Assembly: GCA_021613535.1 (NCBI GenBank)
Contig: CP075496.1
Location: 14,756,001-14,820,000, forward strand
Length of the DNA stretch: 64,000 nt
Direction of reading: 5' to 3'
Source: Adineta vaga
Taxonomy: Eukaryota; Rotifera
Shown here one piece after another: positions 45,371 through 56,224 of this stretch. The notes under the pieces were generated by a model. That model searched no databases, was not told where the DNA came from, and saw only the letters and a program-made list of their open reading frames with translations. A program made the translations under genes and the position numbers. Numbering within the stretch: position 1 is the first letter of the stretch; every line of letters begins with the position of its first letter.

Positions 45371-46004
45371 TGATGCACACTTTATTTGGCTTCTTCACTT
45401 AACAAGCTGTTCTTTATTAATAAGATACACGCTTATATAGACAACGGAGAATAATGAATACCGGTAGTAGGGATGCACCAATTCCAATTCCATTCAATCT
45501 CAATTCCAATTCTAGGACTGGAATTGGTTCAAATCGGTTGTTGTTGGAATTGGAATTGGTTAGGATTGGCGTAGAATTGATTGGAATTGATTTGGAATCG
45601 ACTCAAAATGATTAACAACTGAAACATAACCAATTTTACTTTTGATCCATTTCAACTAAAGCCATGTAATTTTCACCAACTATAACCATTTTTTGTTCAA
45701 TCCCGTATCTAATTTCACCATTTTGTCGAAGTTTTTGATCGTATCGAGGCGATTCGAAATCAATTCCAATCAATTCCAATTCCGATCCCAATTCCAGATC
45801 AATTCTATCCAATTCCATTTCCAATCTCAACCAATCCCTTTCAATCTCAATTCCAATTCTAACCAATTCCGATCAATTTTAGAATTGATATCGAATCGGA
45901 TTGGAATTGTTGCATCCCTAGATATCGGTCAGGTATAGCGGCCACGCTTGCATAGACGAGTTATAGGTCGTATACAGGCCAGAATATAGCAATATCCCGC
46001 TACA
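45371..46004 (-). repeat. LTR-like repeat copy A, interrupted by a MITE
   Basis: Read on the minus strand from TGTA (46004) to ..GTGTGCATCA (45371). Without the 456-bp insert and one 8-bp duplication it is 170 bp and closely matches copy B at 48030-48198 in opposite orientation. It has LTR hallmarks: TG..CA ends, a TATA box in TTGTCTATATAAGCGTG, and AATAAAG before the end. Confidence 0.7.
45466..45921. mobile_element. hAT-type MITE inserted in LTR-like copy A
   Basis: 456 bp. Ends GTAGGGATGCACCAATTCC and GGAATTGTTGCATCCCTAG are terminal inverted repeats of the hAT type (TAGGGATGCA). The interior is made of degenerate AATTCCAATT/GGAATTGG repeats that fold on themselves. Flanked by 8-bp ATACCGGT (45458-45465) and ATATCGGT (45922-45929), a 7-of-8 target duplication as expected for hAT. 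Copy B of the host repeat shows the empty site, with a single ATATCGGT (complement near 48102-48109). No coding capacity, so it was mobilised in trans. Confidence 0.85.
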
Positions 46005-48029
46005 GTGATAATATTAATAGTCGAGATCTCTTAATAGGCCCCTCCGACCACACTCGACCTGCTGAGTTATGTAAATAATGTCGGTCCAGACCCAACTATG
46101 GATCATTCAATACTCCTTTGAAAGTTCTACACGAGGGTACGACTAGCCCCGAGAATATTCGAGGCGAAGACGATTTTCTCGGGTCCGGACTCTGTGAGAG
46201 ACTGATAAAGCTGTATTTTTCCAACAATGCAGAACCGATTCTCACTGAATGAGTGATATTTCAGATGGAATGAGACCCAGATTCGAAATCAACATGAAAA
46301 AGTGAGTCGGGCAGGTCATCTCTCCAGGGTAAGTGACGGCTTTCGTTTTTCTGCGAAACTTCACTCATGGTACCCCCAGCTTCACGTCATAAAAGTAATT
46401 ATTTGGATCACGTATTTTTTCTATCAAAAATGGTATGATAGGATCGGCAAAATGAAAGTCGTCCCTTACCCTAGAGAGATAACCTGTCCAATTTAGTATT
46501 TCATTTGCACTTGCGCTCGTTAGATGATATTTATTCCGCAAATTCGTTTTCTATTGATGTCTATGTTCGTGTTGGTGGTGAAGTCTTTTTTGGACGCCAA
46601 CGGATGGTTGGGATTTATCCAGGGCTGACAAGCCTCCTGATTTCCATTTTTCTCCTGATCGAAAATCTTCTGATTTTCATCTTTCTTTATTCAAGAATCA
46701 CTGACGCATTTGGCTTCTAGAATTTTTAGGCAGGAAACAAGAGAATATAGTCAGAACTAATTGAATTTGTATTAACTATTGTGGGATCGAATGTTTTTTG
46801 AGTCACCTTATAGTCACATGAAGTTATTAGAAAACAATAATAGAAATAAGACGACAAACACAATTTAAATGAAGTAGAGGTGCAAACTAAATGAACACTT
46901 ATTTAATGTGTACACAGTTTATGATAAACTTTTAACTAGATCAATTCTACTCAGAAAAATCCCATCGTCAGATAAATATAGTTTCATTGCAAAAGAACTG
47001 CGAATTTATAAGTAAATACTGGATTACGTATTTTCTGCTCTATATTTCGCTTTTAATTGAAGAGTGAATTTTGGTTTTCGAAGAACGATCTGCAAAATAA
47101 ATATAGAAGTAAATTTTGTGAAATTATTATTTCTTTGAGTTTTTCTTTAGTTATATGAATTCTTCTATCATTAATTTATAATGGAAGATTGACACGTTTC
47201 TATACTTATCCACGTACACTGAGCCTAAAGTTAAATTTTATTCCGTTTTTTTTTGTAGAGAAGAGTCTTGCAAGAATAAATTGTTTATCGAGTTGTCTAT
47301 CTGTACTTTACTCATTGATCGGGAAAAAAGTAAAAACAAAAGAGACTGTTTTTACCTGATACTTGAAGAAAAGGTAATCTAGGATAAAAAATCTAAATCT
47401 GATAATCGTTTAAAAAGATCGGGTCCTATTCTTTGGGACAAAGAAACATATTTTCTTTTACCAAAAAACAACAGTATTTGGTAAGAGTTAGTCGACGAAT
47501 GGTCTGAGTCGTAGGGCTCGAATATGAGGCCAATTTTTGCAAAATGTGTAAATGAAAATTTCAGTAACAGTGTAGGCCATTGTTTCCGCCAGAAACCTTA
47601 AAGCGAGTCTTTAGATGAGCGTTACTTGTTTAGAAACAATTATATAAATGCTATTGAATATCTAAAGAAAATTTCCGGATATTCCCCCTGATTTAGAAGA
47701 CGATTTATCGTGTTAAACTCTTGATTTTTTCTCAAAAATACGTGATTTCTAAAAATTTAATTCATAAAGCCTGGATTCACCATCGTTCATCACAGCACTG
47801 CCTGTTCTGCAACGAACAGTATTGCACACCGCGTTCGTTCGTCGCTTAATGTTTGCCGCAGTCGAGTATTTCTCGCTAGTTGATTTCTCTTTTTCAACAG
47901 TGAATTTTGATGGTGGTTTACCCATGGATATTGATTATCGATAATACAAATTTCGTCCACGTTATAATATTCCACTCTCAGTCTCGTATTAATTTAGAGA
48001 AAACGAAGTTCTATGCACATAGAGTTATG
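46005..48029. other. Gene-poor stretch between inverted LTR-like repeats
   Basis: No protein family recognised. An open frame at 46505-46720 encodes a hydrophobic segment (LTSLLISIFLLIENLLIFIFL) that could be a transmembrane exon but has no clear partners. A minus-strand frame at 47790-47975 is unassigned. CCCCGAGAATATTCGAGG near 46150 is a local palindrome. Confidence 0.35.
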
Positions 48030-48198
48030 TGTAACCGGATATTGCTATATTCTGGCCCGTATATGACCTGTAACTCGTCTATGCAAGCGTGAACGCTATG
48101 CCTGACCGATATCCATTGTTCTTCGTTGTCTATATAAGCGTGTATCTTATAAAAAAGAACAGCTTGTTACGCGAAGAAGCCAGATAAAGTGTGCATCA
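48030..48198 (+). repeat. LTR-like repeat copy B (169 bp)
   Basis: TGTAACCGGATATTGC.. to ..AAAGTGTGCATCA. Contains TTGTCTATATAAGCGTG (TATA) and GATAAAG near the 3' end. Directly followed by TTGGTGCTAGCC, where a retroelement would have a tRNA primer-binding site starting TGG. Oriented opposite to copy A, so the two do not bound one element. No gag or pol was recognised inside. Confidence 0.7.
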
Positions 48199-49343
48199 TT
48201 GGTGCTAGCCACAGGGAAATCTATACTGCTCGGCATCTACGAGAGGACTTTTCATTTGACAAGCGTTTTACTAGCCTCAGCACAAATGATACTCCATAAA
48301 ATTTATTTACAAGTTCAGTCTGAATGCTCGTATTTAAATTTTAACTTAATGTTCTTTTTCCAGTTCTTTGCACGGGAACTTGTGCACTATGGAAGTCCTT
48401 TTGAATTTGAACTAATCCAAGAAAAGACTGTTTTCAACTGTAACTGTTAGACAGTTACAGTACTTTCGAGACAGAAGTAATTCAAGAAAAAATTTCTTTG
48501 AATTAGAACTGATAAAGAACTATAGTTCTTTCGAAATTGAACTCATACATAGTTACAGTTCAGAGCTCATAGAAACTGTTGAACTTGAACTGCCGTAAGT
48601 CTGCTGAGACGAGCACGTTCGAAACATCATCTAAGTTTCGTTGAGAATTACAACTATTGAATTTGTTCTATAATGTCGAGTTCAGCAAATCTGCCAATTG
48701 TTTTTGACTTCGCCACTGAACTTTTTGACATAAATTCTTGACAGATAGGCGTAACGATTGCTAGCATTCGTTGTAGCTCTATATAGTTTTGAATGTTGTA
48801 GTTTATTCTGAATTACGACATATGAAATCATCAGAGTTAAAACTTGAAAAATAAGGAAGTATCTTGCATAGTGTTTGATCCATTAAATCTTAGATGACAG
48901 TAGTTGGAAATTTAGTATTTCTTCTAACATACTATAATGTTTCTATTAGCATTATTTCTCGAATTATTTGGTATACTGTTTCTGTTTGGTAAACTGGCAA
49001 TTGTTCCTATTGTACAATTTGTTCATAGGAATCGTTGTTCGCCGAAGCAAAATAAAGAAGCTATCAATATTCATGCAATAGTTTAGGTGGATTATAAACT
49101 AAATATGGAGCATGCTAACGATTAAAATAACTAACAGTAAACTTTAATCAATTTTATACTATGATTACACGTATCTACGTTGCTTAATGGTGCCATTAAC
49201 GGTGAATCATTATTGAATAGAGATTTTCAAAATTCTATGGATTGTGCTGTATATTTTTCAAATAAAATGCTTCATTTCCTGACACAATCAGTTTTCTTCA
49301 TGAATGGACATCGTTTTTCTGAGTTACTTTGTACTGCACCGAC

Positions 49344-49385
49344 GAGGTGAGGGTGACAAGGAGATAATTATCCTCACTCTCACAC
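49344..49385. repeat. Degenerate dispersed hairpin
   Basis: GAGGTGAGGGTGACAAGGATA-like left side and TATCCTCACTCTCACAC right side around GATAATTATC. Weak family member far from any recognised gene. Confidence 0.4.
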
Positions 49386-50580
49386 ATTCATCATCGTTCA
49401 TCATAGTTTCAGTTGCTAGTAATCGCTGAAACAGTTCTGTTCTAGCTCATCACATGCTCATGTGAGCGTTCATTTAGTGGAAAATATGTTTTTCTTTATT
49501 TTCTTTCGTTTGCTGTCCGACATATGCAGTGAGACAATTTGTATAAGAGCAAAGATCCATAGTACAGGGTGTTCGGGAAGTTATCTACAAAAATAAATTC
49601 GAAATCTTCACTACGTCATAATCGGAAGAGGTCAAATTCTGCCCATCGGCGGGCGGTTATTTAAAGCTTTTACTAGTTTGATAGTAGTTCAACAGAAATC
49701 ATTAAAAGTACTACTCTCAACGATGGTAAAAATTCAGACTTTTCTCATTTTAGAGAAAGTAACTTAATTGTCGAATGTTTCCTTTGTTGGTGTTTTGAAA
49801 AGTTTCGCAATGATTTACATCATATACTGATATTATGAATACGTCTTTCATACATTATTGAATTAGGCAGCAATGTATAACCTTTCGCTCTTTCAATGTA
49901 ACATATACGAATCATTTCGGTGCTGCTTCACCCCGAATATGGGGAAGGAGGCTTTTTTGATATTGTAGAGCTTTACTTGCTCTTTTTCCTAGTATATGTG
50001 GCTTTTCAGCCATTTTCGATTCGCGCCTGCTAGGTCGCTAGGGATGGGTTTCTGGTCATTTCTAGGCCTAGTAGTTCATCTTAAACGATGATTTTTCTCG
50101 AGGTCTATGAGAAAAACACCGGAAAACCATCATTGCAAGTAGGTCTCGCATACAGAAGCAAAACATCTCTCAAACATGAAACTCCACGGAACTCTCCTCA
50201 TCTGACAGTAGCCCCAAAATATTTCAAAGTAGATCAAAGTTTCTGTTGCTCTAGAATCATTCATCATATCTAATTCGAGTGGGATATGGCATCTCATAAC
50301 ATTGGGTGACCAGGTTCACTGTTCCTTTCATCTTGCCCCACACCCATTGGATGTCTTTCCAGTGCAATAGTATTCGTATTCAGTCAGCATAGCAAATGTG
50401 TGGAACGGCCCATTGTGAGAGTGGCGAACCATGCAAATGCATGTTAACGATCTTTCTAGTATCTTTACGTGTCGTAAAAGGGTTGTGAATGAGCACACAT
50501 GAGTATGAATGATCGAGTTTAAGCCATTTATGTGTTTCGTGTACTGCAACATTAATCCACTGTGGACCATCCACAGAATA

Positions 50581-50617
50581 GAGTGTGAGTGTTGAGAGAC
50601 GCATCCCACACCCTCAA
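50581..50617. repeat. Dispersed hairpin, short copy
   Basis: GAGTGTGAGTGTTGAGAGACG.. then ATCCCACACCCTCAA. The right terminus is canonical, the left arm is diverged. Confidence 0.45.
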
Positions 50618-51046
50618 AGAAACAAAAAACTGATACTCAAATGTCAACCAATGTGTCTAAAAATTTATTTCCATCGTTTACAACATCAAATGTAAATATA
50701 AACTAAAGAGAGTTAATTATCAGGATTTTTTAAAGTTCTATATGAAATGTTTTTCTATAGGGTCCACAAATAACTCTCATTGATCCCAATACACAAACAA
50801 CATTTATTTGGCTGATATGGAGTAAGATATACAAAATTTCGTGCAAGTAATCAATACAAAGAAATACAAAATAAGAAATGCAGTCGAATAAGAACAAAAT
50901 TTAATAAAACAGTTATTAATAATCAGATTTGTGATAAGAAATAATTTGTGCATATGTGTGTAAATATAGAACAATTCTGAAAAAAGATTGTCTAGAGTTA
51001 GAGAATTTTGAATATGGAAAGAAAAATATACTTCGTGCATATCTAT

Positions 51047-51662
51047 TAGATTGGTAACAAAGTTCTTGCGTTTTTTTTGAAAATTTTCTAAAATACTTCA
51101 GAAAGCTCTGGAAGTTTCCATATTAATGGTATATCAATGGAGCATGAATCTCTTCCGAATGATAATAAATTCATCAATATAGATGTTCATCCCTTAAAAC
51201 AACTGGTCGAAGGAGATCTTCGGTTAACTGCACGTTGTTTAGCAGAGCAGCCTGGATGCTCTCGTACTGCGGTTGGAGAAATACCTGAACGAATCAGGCA
51301 AAACATGGAGATATACAGTTTGGATACCCCTTGAGTTATCACCTCATCCGCTTCAATGTATGGTTGATGCTTGTATGGATTTAATGACATTTCGCAGCAA
51401 CTATTAGTGACTTCGCAATCTTATTACCGGCGACGAGAAGTGGGTGGTGTATATTAACTATACGCACAGACACCAGTGGCTAAGTCCTGGTCAAAATTCG
51501 CACGACTTCTAAGAACGAAGGATTCCATCTCTGCCAGAGCGTTAGCGACAAGTCATAGACATGAGTGATGATTTTATAACTGAAAGCCAGTTGTGCTGTT
51601 GAAGTTAGAAAATAAAAATAAAATTTATGAAAAAAAAACGCGAATCTTTTGTTGCCAACCTA
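51047..51662 (+). mobile_element. Internally deleted mariner element
   Basis: About 612 bp between TA dinucleotides (51047-51048 and 51661-51662), the mariner target duplication. Left end GATTGGTAACAAAGTTCTTGCG and right end, in complement, GGTTGGCAACAAAAGATTCG are matching mariner-type inverted repeats followed by poly-T. Full mariners are about 1.3 kb, so roughly half is lost; the remaining coding sequence is broken. Confidence 0.8.
51137..51560 (+). pseudogene. Mariner transposase remnant
   Basis: Residues PLKQLVEGDLRLTARCLAEQ..CSRTAV match the mariner helix-turn-helix (QLVEADPRLTTRxLAE pattern). After stops and frame changes, INYTR..RQWLSPGQN (near 51450-51500) matches the region around the first catalytic Asp, VLYxNxxRRRQWLSPGQ. 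Several stops and shifts; no function possible. Confidence 0.75.
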
Positions 51663-52795
51663 GTACTTGCAATGTAAAAAAGAATGAAATATTTAATCAA
51701 TTTTTTATGAGAACTTTGACAGGTTTCCGATCGAACTAAGAGAATGAATGTTTTTTTATGCAACAGACATACATTATCGATCGGTAATAATCATGTCTCG
51801 AGCAACATATGGAAAAAATGAATCATCGAATTCTGTGTGTGTGATGTTTTACTTTTTTTCTGTTTTTATTCAATCATAATTTTTCACCAGAAGGTAAAAA
51901 AACTGTTGGCATAATAAGTGCAAGATTCAAAAACGAACTACGAAGCATTCTGAACATATTCCCCCTAAATACTCAGAAAGTTTCGAAAACGTCTGATCTC
52001 ATAAATGTATATATATATACTAATTAATGCTGTACGAAACTAGCTAAAGATAGTTAGAATAAAATAAGTGAGATTCTTTCAAAATCAGATAAGATTAGAC
52101 ATTTTAGTTGTTACTATAAACCACGAGTGTTTCTAAACTGCCCATCATCTAAAATGTTCTACCTTTCCATAAACATGTTTAATCCTAATTTTGACCAGAC
52201 CATTCTAAAGTACATGCTGACGTTTCTATAGAGTTTGACAGGGAATAGTTTGGAATGAATTGAAGTATATTATACCCGTATTGTTTGAAGAAAAATAAGT
52301 GAGTGTAAGTTTTAAGTTGGAGGTTTTTAGGAACCCCCTTTCAACCCCCCTCCCCCGCCCCCGACAGACGTATTTTGATTACTGACACTACACTCTGTTC
52401 TCGTTACGAAAACTCGATTAATAGAGACAATTTTACAGCTATACTCTTGAGGGCAACAAATTCTTATAGTAAAGAGTTTTCTAAATTTTAGCTTATGCAA
52501 GTTCCACATTTTAGTCCTAGAGGGATTGCGCTTAGAAGCTTTTCTAATTAACATGTCTTTTCTTGCAAGATTATGACCATGCAAGTATGGATGTGTTGTA
52601 TTTCTAGTTTGACAACACCTCCAGCTACTCATCTGCAGTGTCATATTGAATTGAAAAACCCAGTGTATGTTCACAGTTTACTTCCCAGCGGAGCTCACCG
52701 TCACTCACTATTGCTGTTTTATTCGTTTTCTATTTCAAGTGCGCACTACTATCTCCTCAAACAAAGATCTCGAGCAATCCAGTTTGGCATCGATT
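51663..52795. other. Intergenic with C-rich tract
   Basis: AT-rich apart from 52334-52365, a run of CCCCC blocks (AACCCCCCTCCCCCGCCCCC) whose complement is a G-run able to form a quadruplex. The 5' end of the next gene may lie here. Short frames on both strands are not called. Confidence 0.4.
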
Positions 52796-53770
52796 ATGTC
52801 TACTTATGGAACAATGTTTTTTATCAATATGTTACATTTCATTTTCTGTGTTGTTTTCACTTGTTTATGTCATCTTTTTCCATCGACAATTACTCGATTG
52901 AATAGTCAAGCGTTTGCATCTCAAATTGGTCGACATTTTGGACAACAATCACATCATTTTCAACATCTTATCTGGCATATCTATCATAGATCAACGATTG
53001 ACCGTGTTATTCACGTGATCACAATCGTTTTGGATACATTGATTTGGATTTTCTTTGTAATCTATTATTTACCTATCTGTTTCCAATTGCTCGTCCTGGC
53101 TATACTTATTTTTCAAGCTTTATCTGCTCAAATCCGCTTTATGACGAATGATCATGGCAAGATTTCGAAAACGAAGATTGATCAAAGTATATGTCTCGAT
53201 TGTGATACATACCATGAGTATCCGGAAACTATTGGACATTATATTTCATTGTTTCAATTACAGTGGACTTGGAATCACGAATATGTAGGCATTTTATCTT
53301 CGTTTGTATGGATTGCATTGTATTGCAGCGGACATATGTGTCTAATACTCGTTAGTTATTCTTCATTATCATTACCATACATCCTTGAAATAATGCATGC
53401 GATCATTCTTATCAACACGTTTTCTCGAGTCATTGGTCATCTTCTGGAACCTATTCCACCATTTTTAATTGAAAATGAACAATTTTTACCATGGCGTAAC
53501 ATTAAAATGCTTACTATTATGGTCTGTGATCGTGGAGAAGTATTTCGTTTATTTCAAATTACTTTCACTGGATATTTGAGTGAATATCAAGCTGGGTGGC
53601 CGTTACGATTTCCACAAGTGTTTATACATACATGGATTTCTCTGTTGATAAATTCAAATGATGGGAAATCGATTGTGCGTCATTGTCGTGAACAGGCTTG
53701 TCGAATCCGATCAAAGGGATGGAAGGCTACACATCTCACTGAAAATATGTTTGAAGCCTTATATCATTAA
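52796..53770 (+). CDS. Uncharacterised multi-pass membrane protein
   Basis: 324 residues from ATG at 52796; the frame is open back to 52667, but that stretch looks like non-coding sequence ending in a possible splice acceptor (ttctatttcaag, near 52739), so a 5' exon may exist. Hydrophobic segments at about 5-24, 75-105 (a long or double pass: IVLDTLIWIFFVIYYLPICFQLLVLAILIF), 165-195 and 200-225; a His/Cys-containing loop (CLDCDTYHEYPETIGHY) separates them. The C-terminal 90 residues are soluble and basic. I recognise no family. A hairpin begins 43 bp after the stop. Confidence 0.65.
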   Translation: MSTYGTMFFINMLHFIFCVVFTCLCHLFPSTITRLNSQAFASQIGRHFGQQSHHFQHLIWHIYHRSTIDRVIHVITIVLDTLIWIFFVIYYLPICFQLLVLAILIFQALSAQIRFMTNDHGKISKTKIDQSICLDCDTYHEYPETIGHYISLFQLQWTWNHEYVGILSSFVWIALYCSGHMCLILVSYSSLSLPYILEIMHAIILINTFSRVIGHLLEPIPPFLIENEQFLPWRNIKMLTIMVCDRGEVFRLFQITFTGYLSEYQAGWPLRFPQVFIHTWISLLINSNDGKSIVRHCREQACRIRSKGWKATHLTENMFEALYH

Positions 53771-53812
53771 CACTTTTCTATTGGATCCGTTTCGAACGGA
53801 AAAATCTTAAGA

Positions 53813-53853
53813 GTGGGTGTGGGTCTCATGTATTCTGACCTACCCACACCCAC
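53813..53853. repeat. Dispersed hairpin with telomere-like arms, 43 bp after a stop
   Basis: Perfect 12-bp arms GTGGGTGTGGGT (53813-53824) and ACCCACACCCAC (53842-53853) around CTCATGTATTCTGACCT, the loop class of 16267 and 18026. The left arm holds two near-complete TGTGGG units. Confidence 0.85.
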
Positions 53854-54299
53854 AGTTTGATCTTGCCTAAAAAATAATCAAAACAAATCAGTAGAATTCA
53901 TCACTAGCATTTCTGTAGACAGTACAACATTTTATTATAGGTCTCCTAAGAAACAGTATATACTAGTTTGACAATCGTGCAAACTTTTCTATTATTATTA
54001 TTGGAATAATCGAACTTTCTAATAAAATAATTGACACAAAATTGGTCTCGCACATTTCTAATTGTGACATATCGGAAAAAAGAAGCCATATAATATTGTT
54101 ATATATAATGAATAATGTGTCTCTTTCATCGTTCTGATGTAAATACTATTTGCTTTGCCATGAAACCTTTCGTTTCTTTTATGATAACGGTTAGTCGACA
54201 AGGAGGGAGACAAACAAATTTATTTTTCTCGTTTGATATAAAAACATATGAAGACTACGTTTTATTTCATGATAATAAAAATAGAAAAGGACATCAGAC
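53854..54299. other. Intergenic upstream of F-box gene
   Basis: AT-rich, presumably the F-box promoter. The small frame at 54115-54318 overlaps the gene start and is not called. Confidence 0.4.
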
Positions 54300-56060
54300 A
54301 TGCAATTGGAATCCTTAGTCAATGAATTATTACTTGATCTATTTAAATATTTCGATGCTGTCGATCTTCTTCGTGCTTTTTATGGACTTAATTCTCGTTT
54401 TGAGAATCTTCTCTTCTGCCGCTATCAAAGTTTTCATCTCGACTTAAAATCTATTTCGAAAAAAGATTTTGATTTTATTTGTCAACAACATCTATCAAAG
54501 ATTATCGATCGAACAATTTCACTTCAACTCTCCGATGATGATGCTACACCAGGACAAACTGATTGTTTTCTTTCTTATGGTTTTATTCTTCGTCAATTTA
54601 GTTGTTTAAAGTCATTTTCATTATTAAATATTTATTCTGAAAATGCAATCAACAAATTACTAATGGAATTAAATTATCTTGAACATCTCACTTATCTCAA
54701 AATTAATACATTGGCTTATCGCCTTGAAAACGAAAATATTGAGCATTTTTTTCAGACCATTTTCAATCTACCCTATTTGACCTATTTTTATTTGAAAAAC
54801 TCGATGTCAAGCTATAATATTTGTTTGAAAACTTCCGAAGTGATTAGTTCATCGCTCCAGCATTTTATAACTGTGGATAAGACTTTTTATTTATGTGAAT
54901 TATATAGTTTATTCAAATCAACATCTCATCTTCAGCATCTGCGCATAAATATTAAAAGAGATTCTAATTTTATACCACACCCTCAAATATCGTATGTTGT
55001 TTTAACATTGACCGTACTGAAAATTTCCTTCGAAGGATCATTTACTGAGATGAGAAATCTTTTAGAAAATATGCCAAATTTATGTCGTTTAAATATTGAA
55101 ACACGGAAGTTGGACATAAATGGACATCATTGGAATGGAATTATTACCAATATTTTATTAAAACTGAAAATATTTCAACTTCGCATGCAGATTGATTTTC
55201 GTAATAATAACAATAGAGAAGAAGAAGTCGATGAATTACTTAATTCATTTCGCACTCCATTTTGGCTTGATGAACGTCAATGGTTTGTTCGATGTGATTG
55301 GAATTCAGAAATGAGATCTCACTGCACAGATCAAGACATAGTACTCTATACCTTACCTTATGCTTTTGATACTATTCTACAAATTACTTCGAATTGTTCA
55401 AAATCAACTTGTCCTCAAGATAAAAACTATTGGTCATATGATTGTGTGCATCATTTTTCATTTTTTACTCAAGGTGCCTTCAAATATTTATCTCATTGGC
55501 CTATTCAACTTTCTAACATTGAACATCTTACATTAAATTTTCCTTTCGATAATTCAATTTGGTCCATCTTTCCAAGATTAGATAAACTTATCTCACTCAA
55601 TCTATTTGGATATGAACATAATGTTCAATCTCAATTACAAACATTATTCGATCGTACACCATATCTCTATTCATTAACAGTCTACAATATGTATTTTACA
55701 CGATTATCTCTTACAAGTAATTCAATTCGTCGACTGAGTTTTTTATGGTTGGACGAACCTTTCGATGTAAACCAATGTGTTGAATTGTGTCGTTCATCGC
55801 TTTTTCAACAATGTGAAGTTCTTCAAATAAACATTAGAAATCGAAATAGTATACTTGATCTCATCAAAGAATTGCATAATCTTCGAGTATTAATTGTTAA
55901 ATGTAAAGATGACAAATGGAAAGGAGAAAATCAAATATCATCATTCACATCATCCAAACAAAAAGATGTGCTTATGAAATGGTTAAATGCTCGTTTGCCA
56001 TCGAATTACTATATTACCAGAGCTGGATATCGTCTAATTAGAGTGTGGATTGGTTATTAA
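54300..56060 (+). CDS. F-box protein with leucine-rich C-terminal region
   Basis: Intronless 586-residue protein. Residues 1-45 form an F-box (LESLVNELLLDLFKYFDAVDLLRAFYGLNSRFENLL), the Skp1-binding motif of SCF ubiquitin ligases. The rest is made of irregular leucine-rich strands (LTYLKINTLAY, LTYFYLKNS, LCRLNIETRKL, IEHLTLNFPF, LISLNLFGYE, LYSLTVYNMYF, LRVLIVKCKD) likely to bind the substrate. This N-terminal wording and size are those of a very large bdelloid F-box family. The ATG at 54300 directly opens the F-box, as in relatives. Soluble, cytosolic or nuclear. Target unknown. Confidence 0.85.
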   Translation: MQLESLVNELLLDLFKYFDAVDLLRAFYGLNSRFENLLFCRYQSFHLDLKSISKKDFDFICQQHLSKIIDRTISLQLSDDDATPGQTDCFLSYGFILRQFSCLKSFSLLNIYSENAINKLLMELNYLEHLTYLKINTLAYRLENENIEHFFQTIFNLPYLTYFYLKNSMSSYNICLKTSEVISSSLQHFITVDKTFYLCELYSLFKSTSHLQHLRINIKRDSNFIPHPQISYVVLTLTVLKISFEGSFTEMRNLLENMPNLCRLNIETRKLDINGHHWNGIITNILLKLKIFQLRMQIDFRNNNNREEEVDELLNSFRTPFWLDERQWFVRCDWNSEMRSHCTDQDIVLYTLPYAFDTILQITSNCSKSTCPQDKNYWSYDCVHHFSFFTQGAFKYLSHWPIQLSNIEHLTLNFPFDNSIWSIFPRLDKLISLNLFGYEHNVQSQLQTLFDRTPYLYSLTVYNMYFTRLSLTSNSIRRLSFLWLDEPFDVNQCVELCRSSLFQQCEVLQINIRNRNSILDLIKELHNLRVLIVKCKDDKWKGENQISSFTSSKQKDVLMKWLNARLPSNYYITRAGYRLIRVWIGY

Positions 56061-56167
56061 GTTAACAATAGTTCGGGGTATTTCCATCTTGATAATTTGA
56101 TACGTTCTTATTCTTTCAAATGATTTGTTTAATATATATTTTTTTAAATATCTACATTTAACTTGAT

Positions 56168-56224
56168 TGAAGGTGAGGATGCATTTTGATGGTTAGGTCT
56201 CTTCTTTATCCACATCTACACTCT
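56168..56224. repeat. Degenerate dispersed hairpin, 3' of F-box gene
   Basis: TTGAAGGTGAGGATG.. and ..TATCCACATCTACACTCTGC; the loop GGTCTCTTCTTTATCC resembles the GGTCTCTTGTATTCA class. 108 bp after the stop. Confidence 0.45.

Larger units (their letters stand above)
48199..51046. other. Gene-poor stretch with two hairpins
   Basis: No convincing gene. Around 48430-48600 short GTTACAGT/AACTGTAAC and TTCTTT/GAACTA motifs recur and pair with each other, a low-complexity palindromic patch. Hairpins of the dispersed family occur at 49344 and 50581. Overlapping minus-strand frames at 50328-50609 have no recognised domain. Confidence 0.4.

Noticed and set aside
46505-46720. Hydrophobic 71-codon frame as a small membrane protein
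   Set aside because: No start context, partners or family; kept only as a remark in the spacer entry.
48430-48600. GTTACAGT/AACTGTAAC patch as a member of the hairpin family
   Set aside because: Motifs pair with each other but lack the GAGGGTG/TGTGGG arms and family termini; treated as low-complexity.
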